From Charina bottae (Eukaryota; Chordata; Lepidosauria; Squamata; Charinaidae), in assembly GCA_023362775.1 (NCBI GenBank), contig JALMGJ010000002.1:33013414-33077413 (forward strand): DNA of 64,000 nt, given 5' to 3'. Below are positions 22,466-33,073 of the stretch, one piece after another. The notes below the pieces were generated by a model. That model was not told where the DNA came from. It did no database searches and saw only the letters and a list, made by a program, of their open reading frames with translations. The position numbers and the translations under genes were made by a program. Positions within the stretch are counted from its first letter, which is position 1. Each line of letters opens with the position of its first letter.

Positions 22466-24055
22466 CACTGCTCAAAAAAAATAAAGGGAACACTGAAACA
22501 ACACAATGTAAGTCCAAGTCAATCACACTTCTGTGAAATCAAACTGTCCACTTAGGTAGCAACACTGATTGACAACCAATTTCACATGCTGTTGTGCACA
22601 TGGAATAGACAACAGGCGGAAAGCATAGGCAGTTAGCAAGACATCCCCAATAAAGGAGTGGATCTGCAGGTGGTGACCACAGACCACTTCTCAGTTCCTA
22701 TGCTTTCTGACTGATGGTTTGGTCACTTTTGAATGCTGGCGGGGCTTCCACTCTAGTGGTAGCATGAGACGGAGTCTACAACCCACACAAGTGGCTCAGG
22801 TAGTGCAGCTCATCCAGGATGGCACATCAATGTGAGCTGTGGCAAGAAGGTTTGCTGTGTCTGTCAGCGTAGTGTCCAGAGCATGGAGGCGCTACCAGGA
22901 GACAGGTCAGTACATCAGGAGACGTGGAGGAGGCTGTAGGAGGGTAACAACCCAGCAGCAGGACCACTACCTCCGCCTTTGTGCAAGGAGGGACAGGAGG
23001 AGCACTGCCAGAGCCCTGTAAAATGACCTCCAGTGGGCCACAAATGTGCGTGTGGCTGCTCAAACAGTCAGAAACAGACTCCATGAGGGTGGTATGAGGG
23101 CCCGACGTCCACAGGTGGGGGTTGTGCTTACAGCCCAACACCGTGCAGGACGTTTGGCATTTGCCAGAGAACACCAAGATTGGCAACTTCGCCACTGGCG
23201 CCCTGTGCTCCTCACAGATGAAAGCAGGTTCACACTGAGCACATGTGACAGACGTGACAGGGTCTGGAGACGCCGTGGAGAACGTTCTGCTGCCTGCAAC
23301 ATCCTCCAGCATGACCGGTTTGGCAGTGGGTCAGTAATGGTGTGGGGTGGCATTTCTTTAGGGGGCCGCACAGCCCTCCATGTGCTCGCCAGATGTAGCC
23401 TGACTGCCATTAGGTACCGAGATGAGATCCTCAGACCCCTTGTGAGACCATATGCTGGTGCGGTTGGCCCTGGGTTCCTCCTAATGCAAGACAATGCTAG
23501 ACAATGCTAGACCTCATGTGGCTGGAATGTGCCAGCAGTTCCTGCAAGATGAAGGCATTGATGCTATGGACTGGCCCACCCGTTCCCCAGACCTGAATCC
23601 AATTGAGCACATCTGGGACATCATGTCTCGCTCCATCCACCAACGCCACGTTGCACCACAGACTGTCCAGGAGTTGGGGGATGCTTTAGTCCAGGTGTGG
23701 GAGGAGATCCCTCAGGAGACCATCCACCACCTCATCAGGAGCATGCCCAGGCGTTGTAGGGAGGTCATACAGGCACGTGGAGGCCACACACATTACTGAG
23801 CCTCATTTTGACTTGTTTTAAGGACATTACATCAACGTTGGATCAGCCTGTAGTGTTCTTTTCCACTTTAATTTTGAGTGTAACTCCACATCCAGACCTC
23901 CAGGGGTTGCTTACATTTGATTTCCATTGCTTTTTGTGTGATGTTGTTGTCCGCACATTCAACTATGTAATGAACAAAGTAATTAATACGAATATTTCAT
24001 TCATTCAGATCTAGGATGTCTTATTTCAGTGTTCCCTTCATTTTTTTGAGCAGCT
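22466..24055 (+). mobile_element. Tc1/mariner DNA transposon, 1,590 bp
   Basis: Terminal inverted repeats begin CTGCTCAAAAAAA(A)T.AAGGGAACACTGAAA at both ends (left from 22,468, right to 24,053), each two bases inside a TA dinucleotide (22,464-22,465 and 24,056-24,057), the Tc1/mariner target duplication. The transposase is in the plus strand. Size and TIRs fit Tc1-like elements common in fish genomes. It is inserted in L1-A ORF2, which rejoins across it. Confidence 0.94.
22764..23799 (+). pseudogene. Tc1-type transposase with two stops and a frameshift
   Basis: Frame starts at ATG 22,764 ([20 protein letters not shown]), hits TGA at 22,833-22,835, continues with the helix-turn-helix region ([20 protein letters not shown]), hits TAA at 23,022-23,024, continues with NRLHEGGMRARRPQVG and the first catalytic Asp (LLTDESRFTL). 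A 10-bp direct duplication (ACAATGCTAG twice, 23,492-23,511) shifts the frame by one. The rest, in frame +1 to 23,799, includes SPDLNPIEHIWD with the last acidic catalytic residue and ends QARGGHTHY. Three lesions, otherwise full length (about 345 codons). It would have cut and joined the TIRs. Confidence 0.93.
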
Positions 24056-25414
24056 TATTATCCAATGAAGCCAACAGAGGACACAAGCATCGTAATATAT
24101 TTTTAAATTTGGTAGGTCAAAACCTCCATTGTCTTTAATATCTTGTAAGAATTTATATTTTATCCTTGGTTTTTTCCCCTGCCAAATAAATTTAGCCAAA
24201 TCTCGCTGCCAATTTTGAAACGTTTTATCCGTTATCACAATTGGTATTGATTGTAATAGAAAAATAATTTTTGGAAGAATATTCATTTTTTTTGTAGATA
24301 TTCTACCCAAAAAAGATATTTGTAATTTCGTCCAATTTTGTAGGTCATTTTTTATTTTGCTCCATAGTTTTGTATAATTATTGTTAAATAACTCCGAATT
24401 ATTTGATTTTATTTCCACTCCCAGATATCTTAGTTTTTTAACATTTGCAAATCCCATAAGCAGTTCTATATTATGTATACTGCTTTGGTTCATATTTAAA
24501 TTTAACATCTTCGTTTTTTGATTATTTATTTTAAACCCTGCCAATTCACCAAAATCTTGTATTTTCTTTAACAAATGTTTAATCGAATTTTCTGGATTTT
24601 GTAAAGTTATAACTATATCATCAGCAAAAGCCCTTAATTTATAATTTTCCTGTTTTATTTTTATCCCTTCGATTTGATTATCTCTTCTTATGTTTTCTAA
24701 TAAAACTTCTAATACTAAGATAAATAGGAGAGGTGAAATTGGGCAACCTCGTCTCGTGCCCCTACCTATAGAACAATTTTGAGTTGTATCACCATTTACC
24801 ACTATCTTGGCAGTTTGTCTTGTATAAATAGCCTGAATAGCATTAATAAATTTTTTGCCATAGTCCAAATTCTTCAATGTTTTAATCATAAAATCCCAAT
24901 TTAAATTATCAAAAGCTTTTTCGGCATCTAAGAATAATAATAAAATTTGTTTTTCTTTATGTTCTTTTGCATACTCAATTAAATTTATAATGGTTCTCAT
25001 GTTATCTTTAATATGTCTTTTTGGCAAAAAGCCAGATTGATCTACATTTATTGTGTCTTGTAAAACCATTTTTAATCTATTTGCCAAGATAGTGGTAAAG
25101 ATTTTGTAGTCTATATTCAACAGCGAGATTGGTCTAAAATTTTTGCATAGGGTTTGATCTTGGTCCGCCTTGGGAATCAAAATTATATTGGCGTCGGTCC
25201 ATGACTCAGGTAATGCATTACCAGTCATTATTGAATTTAGTAATATATTATATGGTATTAATAATTGCTCTTGAAATAGTTTGTAATATATAGCAGTAAA
25301 CCCATCTGGACTTGGTGTTTTGCCTGCTTTTTGTCTTTGAATGGCATTGGAGATTTCCTGAATAGTAATAGGTTCATTAATCATTTCTTGGTGTGATTTA
25401 GATATTTTCTGCAA
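24056..25414 (-). pseudogene. L1-A ORF2 reverse transcriptase
   Basis: Frame from 25,414 with ANRLKMVLQDTINVDQSGFL, LFLDAEKAFDNLNWDF, GTRRGCPISPLLFILVLEVL, and the catalytic FADDIVITLQNPE, then KIRYLG-like KLRYLGVEIKS and FIWQGKKPRIKYKFLQDIKD. It is open down to the Tc1 right end. The continuation C-terminal to Tc1 (22,465-21,806) begins CRKLLNLEGHVLKFGWHGYL. Confidence 0.9.
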
Positions 25415-25792
25415 ATTACTTTCTGATAAATATCTATCCGCCCTATCTGAATCTAATTGTTTTTTTTATATAATATTGTATAAAATTCATGAAACGGTTT
25501 TTTAATACTTTGATTATCAATTAGTTCTACCCCTATATCATTTATTTTATTTATAATTTTTTCCCTTCTTTTCTTAACTTAAACGCTAACCATTTACCCA
25601 GTTTGTTTGCGTGTTGAAAGTACCTTTGTTTAACATAACTCAATTTTTTTTCCATTTCTTCAGTTGTTAATATTTCTAATTGTTTCTGTAATAAGAAAAT
25701 TTGATTTTTAATATCTTTATCTCTTGGATTATTTTGGAGTTCAATTTCTTTTGATTTAATTTGTTCAGTTAATTTTGTAAATTTTTGTAATT

Positions 25793-26704
25793 TCATTTTT
25801 TTTGGTGCTTGCCTAAAGACATAAAATGGCCTCTCATGTACGCTTTACTTGCTTCCCAGACTGAAGTTATATTCATGTTATCTTTCATATTTAAGTCAAA
25901 AAACTCTCTTAGTTTATATTTACTCCCTTCTATATATTCTTTGTTTCTTAATAAGGATTCATTTAATCTCCATCTAAATGGCGTTGATGAAATTTTTAAA
26001 TCTAATTGAATTGCATTATGATCTGATAATGTTTTCGCCAAAATCTTCATGTCTCTAATCTTATTTGCTAATTTTTTTGAAATCCATATCCTATCTATTC
26101 TAGAATGAGATTGAAATCTATCTGAGAAATAAGTAAAATCTTTAACATTGCCCATTCTGTGTCTCCAGGCATCAATCGTTTCTAAATTATTCATAAGTTC
26201 AAAAAATACCTGAGGTAATTTACCTTGGTATGGTTTAATGATTTTATCTGATTTTCTATCTAGAGAGGGATTTACAACACCATTCCAATCACCCATAATG
26301 ATCCAATTTTTGTTGGGCAGATCTGATAAATAATTCATTAGAGCTTTATAAAATTTATTCTGTTTTTCATTTGCAGCATAGACACCCACTATTATCACTT
26401 TTTTATTTTGAATTTCTACTTCTATAATAATAAATCTACCTTTATCATCCACTTTTAACAAATGTGGTTTTAAATTTGGCTTAATGTAGCAAACTATCCC
26501 ATTTTTCTTATTTTCATTTGTCGTTACAAATTCTAATCCTAATTTCTTATTTAATAACAATTTTCCATCTTTGTTTCTGATATGCGTTTCCTGCAAACAA
26601 ATTATATCAAGTTTATATTTATCAAGAATATGAAAATTTTTATTTCTTTTGACTGGTGAGTTTAAGCCATTTACATTCCAAGAAAGACATTTTAAGTTAC
26701 TCAT
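25793..26704 (-). pseudogene. L1-A ORF2 endonuclease domain
   Basis: 304 open codons from MSNLKCLSWNVNGLNSPVKR, the canonical ORF2 N-terminus, with ICLQETHIRNKD, WIIMGDWNGVVNPSLDRKSDK, SRIDRIWISKKLANK and LSDHNAIQLDL (the catalytic SDH). The frame ends in a run of eight T/A at about 25,797-25,804 and continues in another frame, so a homopolymer indel ends an otherwise intact domain. It would nick T-rich target DNA to prime reverse transcription. Confidence 0.9.
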
Positions 26705-27050
26705 TATCAGATTGACTACTTAATTCTTGGGAACCAACTGCTTGAGAGAATATTTTAAATTTTTCTGTTATCCTCTGTTTTGGCACACTTTTCCCTGGTG
26801 AGTGCTTAGTCTCTTTTTCTAATTTTCTAAGAAAATCTTTCGCTTTCTCAACTGAATTTAGTTTAAACCTTTGTTCATTATACAACACGTTCACCCCTTC
26901 CAGAATTTCCCATCTGTACCTAATTTTCTTCCTTTTCAAAACCTCTGTTAAGAAATAATATTCTTTTCTTTTTTTTAGAATTACAGCTGGGATTTCCTTA
27001 AAAATTTTGATAACTTTACCTTCTATGTTAATTTTCTTGTCAAACCCGGT
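26697..27050 (-). pseudogene. L1-A ORF1 C-terminal domain
   Basis: The frame 26,939-26,697 (KIRYRWEILEGVNVLYNEQRFKLNSVEKAKDFL) is the C-terminal domain of an ORF1-type nucleic-acid-binding protein and overlaps the ORF2 start by a few bases. Upstream residues (KKINIEGKVIKIFKEIPAVI) are recognisable to about 27,050, where a deletion joins the 5' UTR; the coiled-coil N-terminus is absent. Confidence 0.8.
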
Positions 27051-27358
27051 TCACTTTCCATGTTGCTGATAGAAAAATTGACGAGCTATAGTTCCACTCG
27101 TCCACTCGCCATTTCCTCCACCGGAAGTCCGATATCTCCGATTTTCTTGAAGAGATCTCTAGTCTTCCCCATTCTATTGTTTTCCTCGATTTCTTTGCAT
27201 TGTTCATTTAAGAAGGCCTTCTTATCTCTCCTTGCTATTCTCTGGAAACCTGCATTCAGTTGGTTATATATTTCCCCTTCTCCCTTGCCTTTTGCTTTCC
27301 TTCTTTCCTCAGCTATTTGTAAAGCCTCATCAGACAGCCACTTAGCTTTCTTGCATTT

Positions 27359-27918
27359 GATGGTTGTTGTGGGTTTTCCGGGCTGTGTGGCTGTGTTCTG
27401 GCAGTTTTGGTTCCTAATGTTTCACCAGTCGCTGTGGCTGGCATCTTCAGAGGACAGGAGCACAGCTAGAAGATTCTCTCTGTGCCCAAGTGGAGGGTGC
27501 GTCTTCCTGCTGGTGTTTATAGCTGCTGAGAGGGTGTGTGTCTTCTGTGGGTCATTTACATGATATTAGGAGAGGGTTTATTGTGGTGATTAGGGTGTGT
27601 GGTGCTGTCATGTGTGGGATTAGCACATCTATTGTGTGAGTTGTTTGCATATTTCTGTGGTTGAGTAGAGTTCATTGACCTTTTGCAAGCTGTGTTTTTC
27701 AGGACTGGCAGCCAGGTTTTGGTGATATTTAAGCTTTCTTCATTTTTATTGAAACTGTGTTGGTGTTTATGTATTTCAATGGCTTCCCTGTATAGTCTAA
27801 CATAGTGGCTCTTGGTGTTGTCCAGTATTTCTGTGTTTTCAAATAAGATTTGGTGACCAGTTTATTTGAGAACATGTTCAGCTATTGCAGATTTTTCAGG
27901 TTGCTGTAGTCTGCAGTG
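27359..27918 (-). mobile_element. PLE 3' fragment in Bov-B1
   Basis: TTTCTTGCATTT lies on both sides (27,347-27,358 and 27,919-27,930), and Bov-B1 rejoins across the 560-bp insert. The minus strand encodes the last part of a PLE protein (LFENTEILDNTKSHYVRLYREAIEI... ESLNITKTWLPVLKN) and then the PLE terminal region ('ttccgggctgtgtggctgtgttctgg' on the plus strand, shared with 60,633-60,756). Confidence 0.9.
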
Positions 27919-28093
27919 TTTCTTGCATTTCTTTTTCTTTGGGATGGTTTTAGTTGCTGCCTCTTGTACAATGTTATGAACCTCCATCCATAGTTCTTCA
28001 GGCACTCTGTCTACCAGATCTAATCCTTTAAATCTATTCCTCACCTCCACTGTATATTCATAAGGGATATGATTTAGGTCATACCTGAATGGT

Positions 28094-28820
28094 CTAGTGG
28101 TTTTCCCATATGTTGTTCAATTTAAGCCTAAATTTTGTGATAAGAAGCTCATGATCTGAGCCACAGTCAGCTCCAGGTCTTGTTTTTGCTGACTGCATAG
28201 AGCTTCTCCAACTTTGGCTGCAAAGTACATAATCAATCTGATTTTGGTATTGACCATCTGGTGATGTCCATGTGTAGAGTAGTCTCTTGTGTTGTTGGAA
28301 AAGAGTGTTTGCTATGATAGTGTGTTCTCTTGACAAAACTCTATTAGCCTTTGCCCTGCTTCAATTTGTACTCCAAGGCCGAACTTGCCTGTTATTCCAG
28401 TTATTTCTTGACTTCCTACTTTAGCATTCCAGTCCCCTATGATGAAAAGGACATCTTTTTTGGTGTTATTTCTAGACGGTGTTGTAGGTCTTCATAGAAC
28501 CGGTCAACTTCAGCTTCTTTGGCATCAGTGGTTGGGGCATAGACTTAGATTACTGTGATGTTGAATGGTTTGCCTTGGATTTGAACTGAGATCATTCTGT
28601 CTTTTTTGAGGTTGTACCCCAGTACTGCCTTTCCCACTCTTTTATTGACTATGAGGGCTACTCCATTTCTTCTAAGGGATTCTTGCCCACAGTAGTATAT
28701 ATAATGGTCACCTGAATTAAATTCGCCCATTCCTGTCCATTTTAGTTCGCTGATTCCCAAGATGTCGATGTTCAATCTTGTCATCTCATGTTTGACCACA
28801 TCCAGCTTACCTTGATTCAT
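28094..28820 (-). pseudogene. Bov-B1 endonuclease, N-terminal part
   Basis: Frame 28,820-28,545 begins MNQGKLDVVKHEMTRLNIDILG and holds ISELKWTGMGEFNSGDHYIYYCGQ; further frames to 28,094 include the TSPDGQYQNQIDYVLCSQSW block. It is the start of the Bov-B ORF, with frameshifts or stops near 28,540 and 28,330. Confidence 0.88.
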
Positions 28821-29030
28821 AGATCTTACATTCCAGGTTCCTATACAATATTGTTCTTTACAGCATCAGACTTTCCTTCCACTTCCAGACACATCCACAA
28901 CTGAGCTTCCCTTCCGCTTTGGCCCAGCCGCTTCACTCTTTCTGGAGCTACTCGGAATTGCCCTCTGCACTTCCCCAGTAGCATATTGGACACCTTCCAA
29001 CCTGAGGGGCTCATCTTCCAGTGTCATATC

Positions 29031-29652
29031 TGTTGGATAAATGCTGGCTTATAGGAAGGAGGCTAGAGAATAGTAAACAGACAGAGAACAGCTTTCAAAG
29101 CTAAAAAATCTTTACTTGTAGTTAGAGCAGAGTTGTATACAGTTACAGCATTGCAAAAGTAAAAATAGCTTATACGCAGATACACACACACAGTTCACGT
29201 GTTTGCTTCCACTGCATAGACGTTAAGGAGCACAAACCTTGTTTACACTCACAGCAAGGTATAGCTACACATTTCTCAGTCCTCAGGAGCAGAACACATG
29301 AAGATGGCTACTAGACGAGCAAATGTCAAGAGCGAAGGGAAACCATCTTCCACAGCTAGAAATACAGTTCTAACCAAATTCTGATTGGTTAAAACTTAGG
29401 TGTGAAAAACACCAAGCACAAAGCATAGAACATAATACAACCTACCATGAGGTGGCAGTGCTGCGTCTAAGCAAGCATACGTCACCCCCCTTTCTCTCTG
29501 CTCTCACAGAGAAGGCTTCCCACGAAGTTTCAGGGGCTAGACATAATAATAATAAGCACATAACATCACTGGCCACCTGGCTTCATTATCACTATGAGAA
29601 AGCTTTGTTTTGTACAGAAAGCAATTTGCCATTTTCCATGAGAAATCTGACA
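29031..29652 (-). repeat. Solo LTR in Bov-B1 (622 bp)
   Basis: It runs TGTTGGATAAA...AATCTGACA, with 5-bp duplication ATATC at 29,026-29,030 and 29,653-29,657, and the Bov-B1 5' region rejoins across it. No internal region is present, so an LTR element was reduced to one LTR by recombination. Orientation is uncertain (minus preferred); it is not obviously related to the Gypsy-A, Gypsy-B or Copia LTRs. Confidence 0.85.
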
Positions 29653-29857
29653 ATATCTTTTGGCCTTTTGATACTGTCCATGGGGTTTTCTTGGCAAAGA
29701 TACTGGAGTGGGTTGCCATTTCCTCCTCCAGTGGACCACATTTTGTCAGAACTCTCCATCATGACCTGTCCGTCTTGGGTGGCCCTGCATGGCATAGCTC
29801 ATGGCTTCATTGAGTTACGCAAGCCCCTTTGCTATGACAAGGCAGTGATCCATGAAG

Positions 29858-30336
29858 GGTTTTTTTTATATATTTTTAGCACACTGCAATCTTTAGAATC
29901 TCAAGAAAAAGTTTCTAGACTAAGAAGCAGTCAAACTTCCCTGAACTGTTCCCTTCCTGACTCTTGAACTCCAACTATGCCCCTGAGTCATGCAAAACTG
30001 TTTTCCACAACTGCACACTTCTGTTGCAACAGTCATTCCCAATTCCCCTTCTCATTATTACAATCATAGTTATTTATTCTATTTTGAAAAAAGTTGATGG
30101 GATTTCCACAACCACCACCATTAGATTTCAACCAATGAGAAAAAAAATGGGATACACAACAACTGACGGGGTAGGACTGGGCAGGGACTGTGCCAGTCTG
30201 AAATTGAAGGTTCCTCTTCCAGATCTGGGTCCAGGTTGGACCATCTTCACTGCAGCTGTGCTCTTCTCTGAGCTCTGAGATCAAACTCTCTGCCAGAGAA
30301 AGAACTATAGGAAGGACCTCCATCAATAGAATAAAA
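29858..30336. other. 5' flank of the V2R gene, nothing recognised
   Basis: About 480 bp between the Bov-B1 5' end and the V2R start codon. I see no repeat or clear promoter motif. This is where the V2R promoter would be expected, directly next to mobile DNA. Confidence 0.5.
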
Positions 30337-30551
30337 ATGCTGATGCTGCAAATGCAGATCATTCTCCTTCTGTCCCAAATTCCATGTTCCAACATGCTAT
30401 TGAAATGTCCAGCAAAGGTATTAATAGAAGAACACAAGGAGTTTAATTTCTACAAGCCAGGAGACTACATAATTAGTGGAATAACATCTGTAATATTTTC
30501 TGCATCTTATCCGTATGCTTTCTCCAAGACTCCGACCCACCGATTAGAAAG
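30337..30551 (+). CDS. V2R exon 1: signal peptide and N-terminus
   Basis: ATG at 30,337 opens MLMLQMQIILLLSQIPCSNM, a hydrophobic signal peptide, followed by KCPAKV...FYKPGDYIISGITSVIF, the typical V2R opening (PGD..I.GI.S..F). It ends ...GAAAG|GTAATT, leaving a split codon in phase 2. Confidence 0.9.
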
Positions 30552-31149
30552 GTAATTTTTGGAATGTACAGGATTCTGGTGATTGATTTTATTAGCTCCA
30601 ATGTCTTTTTATAAGGAATGACTTTCATTCCTAACATTGAAAAATGTCATTATTGCTTCCCCCAATTTGCTTTAGGAAAAAGGCTCCTGGGGCACATGGG
30701 GACTTTTAAGAGCTCAGCATGCAAAGTTCCTTTTAAGTTCTTCCGCAAGGGTCAGCATTAACACTAGGCAGCCTTGGCAGGACCCTCCCAAGATGCCTCT
30801 AGCATGGGTGGGGTTCTGCCTGTCCTCACAATGATTCCCTTGGTCCTATGGAGAGTCAGCAAATACCCTCTGAGCAGAAGGCAACCTCTTGAGTCTCCTC
30901 CACACCATCTCCACTCCTTCCCTACATTGCTCTCTATCCTTCCTTCCTCCCTTTCCCACCTTTCTTTCCAACCAATGCCCTTTACGTATTTTGTAAGCTT
31001 TTGTGGCTTCAATTTTAACTTTGTTTTAAATAAAAGGAATACCTTTTGAAAACCAAATTCAAGGAGGAAAGAGACCTTAAGCCATAGGCGAAAAGTTTAG
31101 CTACAGAGGATCACATTAAAGATTTCTGAATATGGGGCAATAACTCCAA

Positions 31150-31290
31150 AGCCATAAATATTCTGCAACACAAAAATCTCTGGGTGTGAATATGGCTTGT
31201 TGAGGAGGGGAGCATGCAGGTGAGCCATAAATATTCTGCAACAAAACAATCAATGGGTCTAACGATGGCTTGTTGAGGAGAGGACCATCT
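31150..31290. repeat. 73-bp tandem duplication in V2R intron 1
   Basis: 'gccataaatattctgcaaca' recurs at about 31,151 and 31,221, and 'atggcttgttgaggag' follows both at matching distance. The two units are diverged by several substitutions. Confidence 0.8.
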
Positions 31291-31325
31291 CCAGGCAGGT
31301 ACACTTGGTAAAACTCCCCTTTTTG

Positions 31326-31530
31326 CCTTCAGGAGGGCTGTGAAGACCAGGCTCTTCCCCCAAGCAATGGGCTCCGATGGGGGGTTGAGCTCTGAGGATG
31401 GTTGGTCTGTTGCCTGGGGGGAAGGGTATGTTTTTATCAGGGTGTTATGGATGGTTCTGAGCCACCTAGAGTCATTGTATGGGATAGGCGGCCATATAAG
31501 TCCTGTAAATAAAGAAGTAAATAAAATAAT
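31326..31530 (+). mobile_element. L2 LINE 3' end in V2R intron 1
   Basis: Starts 'aggagggctgtgaagaccaggctcttcc', a degenerate L2 ORF end, then the tail 'gggataggcggccatataagtcctgtaaataaa' like other L2 tails here. Sense orientation relative to the gene. Confidence 0.75.
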
Positions 31531-32051
31531 TCAATCTTTGGTTTTGTAAAAGTTTATTCTAAAAAAATTGAAACAGTTACAGTACTAAGAAACTTCTCCA
31601 ATTTCTTTTACAAGTTTTCTCCAATTCCTTTTACTTGTTTTCTTAACTGTGTTAGCCATGCTTAAGAGTTATTTTCCTAGTTTTTCTTCCAAGTCAAAAT
31701 GTGATGAGCACAATAGTAACCATCAGCTCTGGTGTGTTTGGTAGGATCCCTTCAATCCTGACATAACAAGCTTACAATATATCTTTGTTTGTTTTGGTAA
31801 GAAGCTCCCATTGGGGTCAATTGGACAGTCCTTCTAATAGAAATGTCCAAAGAATTCTATCACCTGCAAAGGCCCTATAAATAAACGATTCAGGAATTTC
31901 TTATTTTGTAATTGAACAATGAGTATCATCTAATACTTTCTGCATTGCAATATATAAATATAAAGCTACAGTAAATATGACATGCTTTTATGAACTGAAG
32001 AAGAAAATCCAAATTGAAGATGAGGACCTTTTGATATCCCTTATGTTGCAG

Positions 32052-32340
32052 TGTGCCGATGAGCTTCTACCACATCCTGCCCTTCTTGTTTGCTGTTCAT
32101 GACATCAACCAGAATCCGAGGCTCTTACCCAACATCACCCTGGGCTACAACATCTATGAGAACTTTTTGAATGCAAGAATGACCTATGAGGCCATGATGG
32201 ACTTGCTGTCTACAGGGCAGGAGAATGTCCCAAACTACAGATGTGGAAGACAAAAGAACCTTCTGGCAGTTCTTGAAGAGACGGATTCTGAGCTCTTTCA
32301 ACATATTTCTACCATGTTGGGCATCTACAAAATCCCACAG
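32052..32340 (+). CDS. V2R exon 2: start of ligand-binding domain
   Basis: Acceptor TTGCAG at 32,046-32,051, donor CAG|GTACGA. Codes PMSFYHILPFLFAVHDINQNP, LLPNITLGYNIYENFLNARMTY and VPNYRCGRQKNLLAVLEE, conserved blocks of the V2R flytrap lobe 1. It joins exon 1 through an AG|T serine codon and ends in phase 0 with YKIPQ. Confidence 0.92.
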
Positions 32341-32349
32341 GTACGAATA

Positions 32350-32490
32350 ACAATGTTAAAAGGGGGCTGTAGAGATCTTCTAGCCCAATCCCCTGCCCAG
32401 AGCAGGAATCCTCAGACCACACCAGAGAAATGGCTGTCCAAATTTTACTTAAAAACTCTCATAGTCAGGAAAGTCCTCCTTTTTTAAAGT
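32350..32490. mobile_element. CR1/L3-like LINE 3' fragment
   Basis: Contains 'tctagcccaatcccctgcccagagcagg' and 'agaaatggctgtccaa', the recognisable frame of a widespread reptile CR1-type 3' region also seen at 53,105-53,385. Degraded, just after exon 2. Confidence 0.55.
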
Positions 32491-33013
32491 TGAGTCTGAG
32501 CATCAAATTGAAAAAGAAAGAGATTAAGGAAAAGGGAATGGGTCAAGGAAGACCATGGAACAGCACGGAGAGCTTGAGGGCACATCAAGACAGCAGCATT
32601 AACATGCTCCCTCTAGTCCATAAGACAGCACAAAGGATGTCATCATTAATTTATTCGCTCCTCTTATGAACTGGAGCTTGCCACAGTGCCAGTGATCTTG
32701 GGTTACTAAACAGGCTTCTGCATTCCACACGTCTGTAAAGAAGTCTATAATTAAGAACCAATTAAATAGTTTATTATCAAATATTTGAAATCAATGATAT
32801 ATGGGCAAAGAAATCATATTCAAATAAGAAACATTTGATGGGGTGAATATAACAACCAATATTTCAAGCCAACATATAAAGCAATCAAATCAGCAGTAAT
32901 AACCTATAAAAATTAAACATGTTTGTCAATTCAATGAAAGAAAAGAAGTTCCGTGAGTAGCAACATATGGGCTGGGGTTGAGGTTTAGGCAGGTACTGAT
33001 TGAGAATGAGACT

Positions 33014-33024
33014 GTGTGTGTGTT

Positions 33025-33069
<45 letters not shown>
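33014..33069. repeat. (TG)n microsatellite, V2R intron 2
   Basis: About 25 TG units with one TTTG interruption near the start. Confidence 0.95.

Positions 33070-33073
<4 letters not shown>

Larger units (their letters stand above)
21806..27130 (-). mobile_element. L1-A: L1 with preserved 5' end, split by Tc1
   Basis: 5' end at 27,130 (GGACTTCCGGTGGAGG on the minus strand), short 5' UTR joined by deletion to the ORF1 C-terminus (27,050-26,697), ORF2 endonuclease (26,704-25,793), linker (25,796-25,551), RT (25,414-24,056) and C-terminal domain (22,465-21,806), with Tc1 at 22,466-24,055. The 3' part is missing: Bov-B2 abuts at 21,805. The founding 18-bp target duplication places this element as the outermost insertion in Bov-B1. 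Confidence 0.9.
12665..27148. repeat. 18-bp target duplication flanking a 14.4-kb nested block
   Basis: The sequence GATATCTCCGATTTTCTT occurs at 12,665-12,682 and again at 27,131-27,148. Bov-B1 reads straight through if one copy and the intervening 12,683-27,130 are removed. The left junction starts with a T-rich run (an antisense poly(A)) and the right junction is an L1 5' end (GGACTTCCGGTGG on the minus strand), so the founding insertion was a minus-strand L1. Confidence 0.92.
11003..29857 (-). mobile_element. Bov-B1: near full-length Bov-B (RTE) LINE split by nested insertions
   Basis: Bov-B sequence is found in four blocks that join into one element read right to left: 29,857-29,658 (5' end), 29,030-27,931, 27,358-27,131, and 12,682-11,003 (3' end, 'gttgttgttgttcagtcg' on the plus strand). 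Together they make about 3.2 kb, the usual full length. Gaps are a solo LTR, a PLE and a 14.4-kb composite, each bounded by a target duplication. Bov-B is known for patchy distribution and horizontal transfer between squamates and ruminants. Coding remnants are listed separately. Confidence 0.92.

Noticed and set aside
12683..27130. L1-A and L1-B as one element
   Set aside because: Both contain the endonuclease and RT domains, so joining them would duplicate ORF2.
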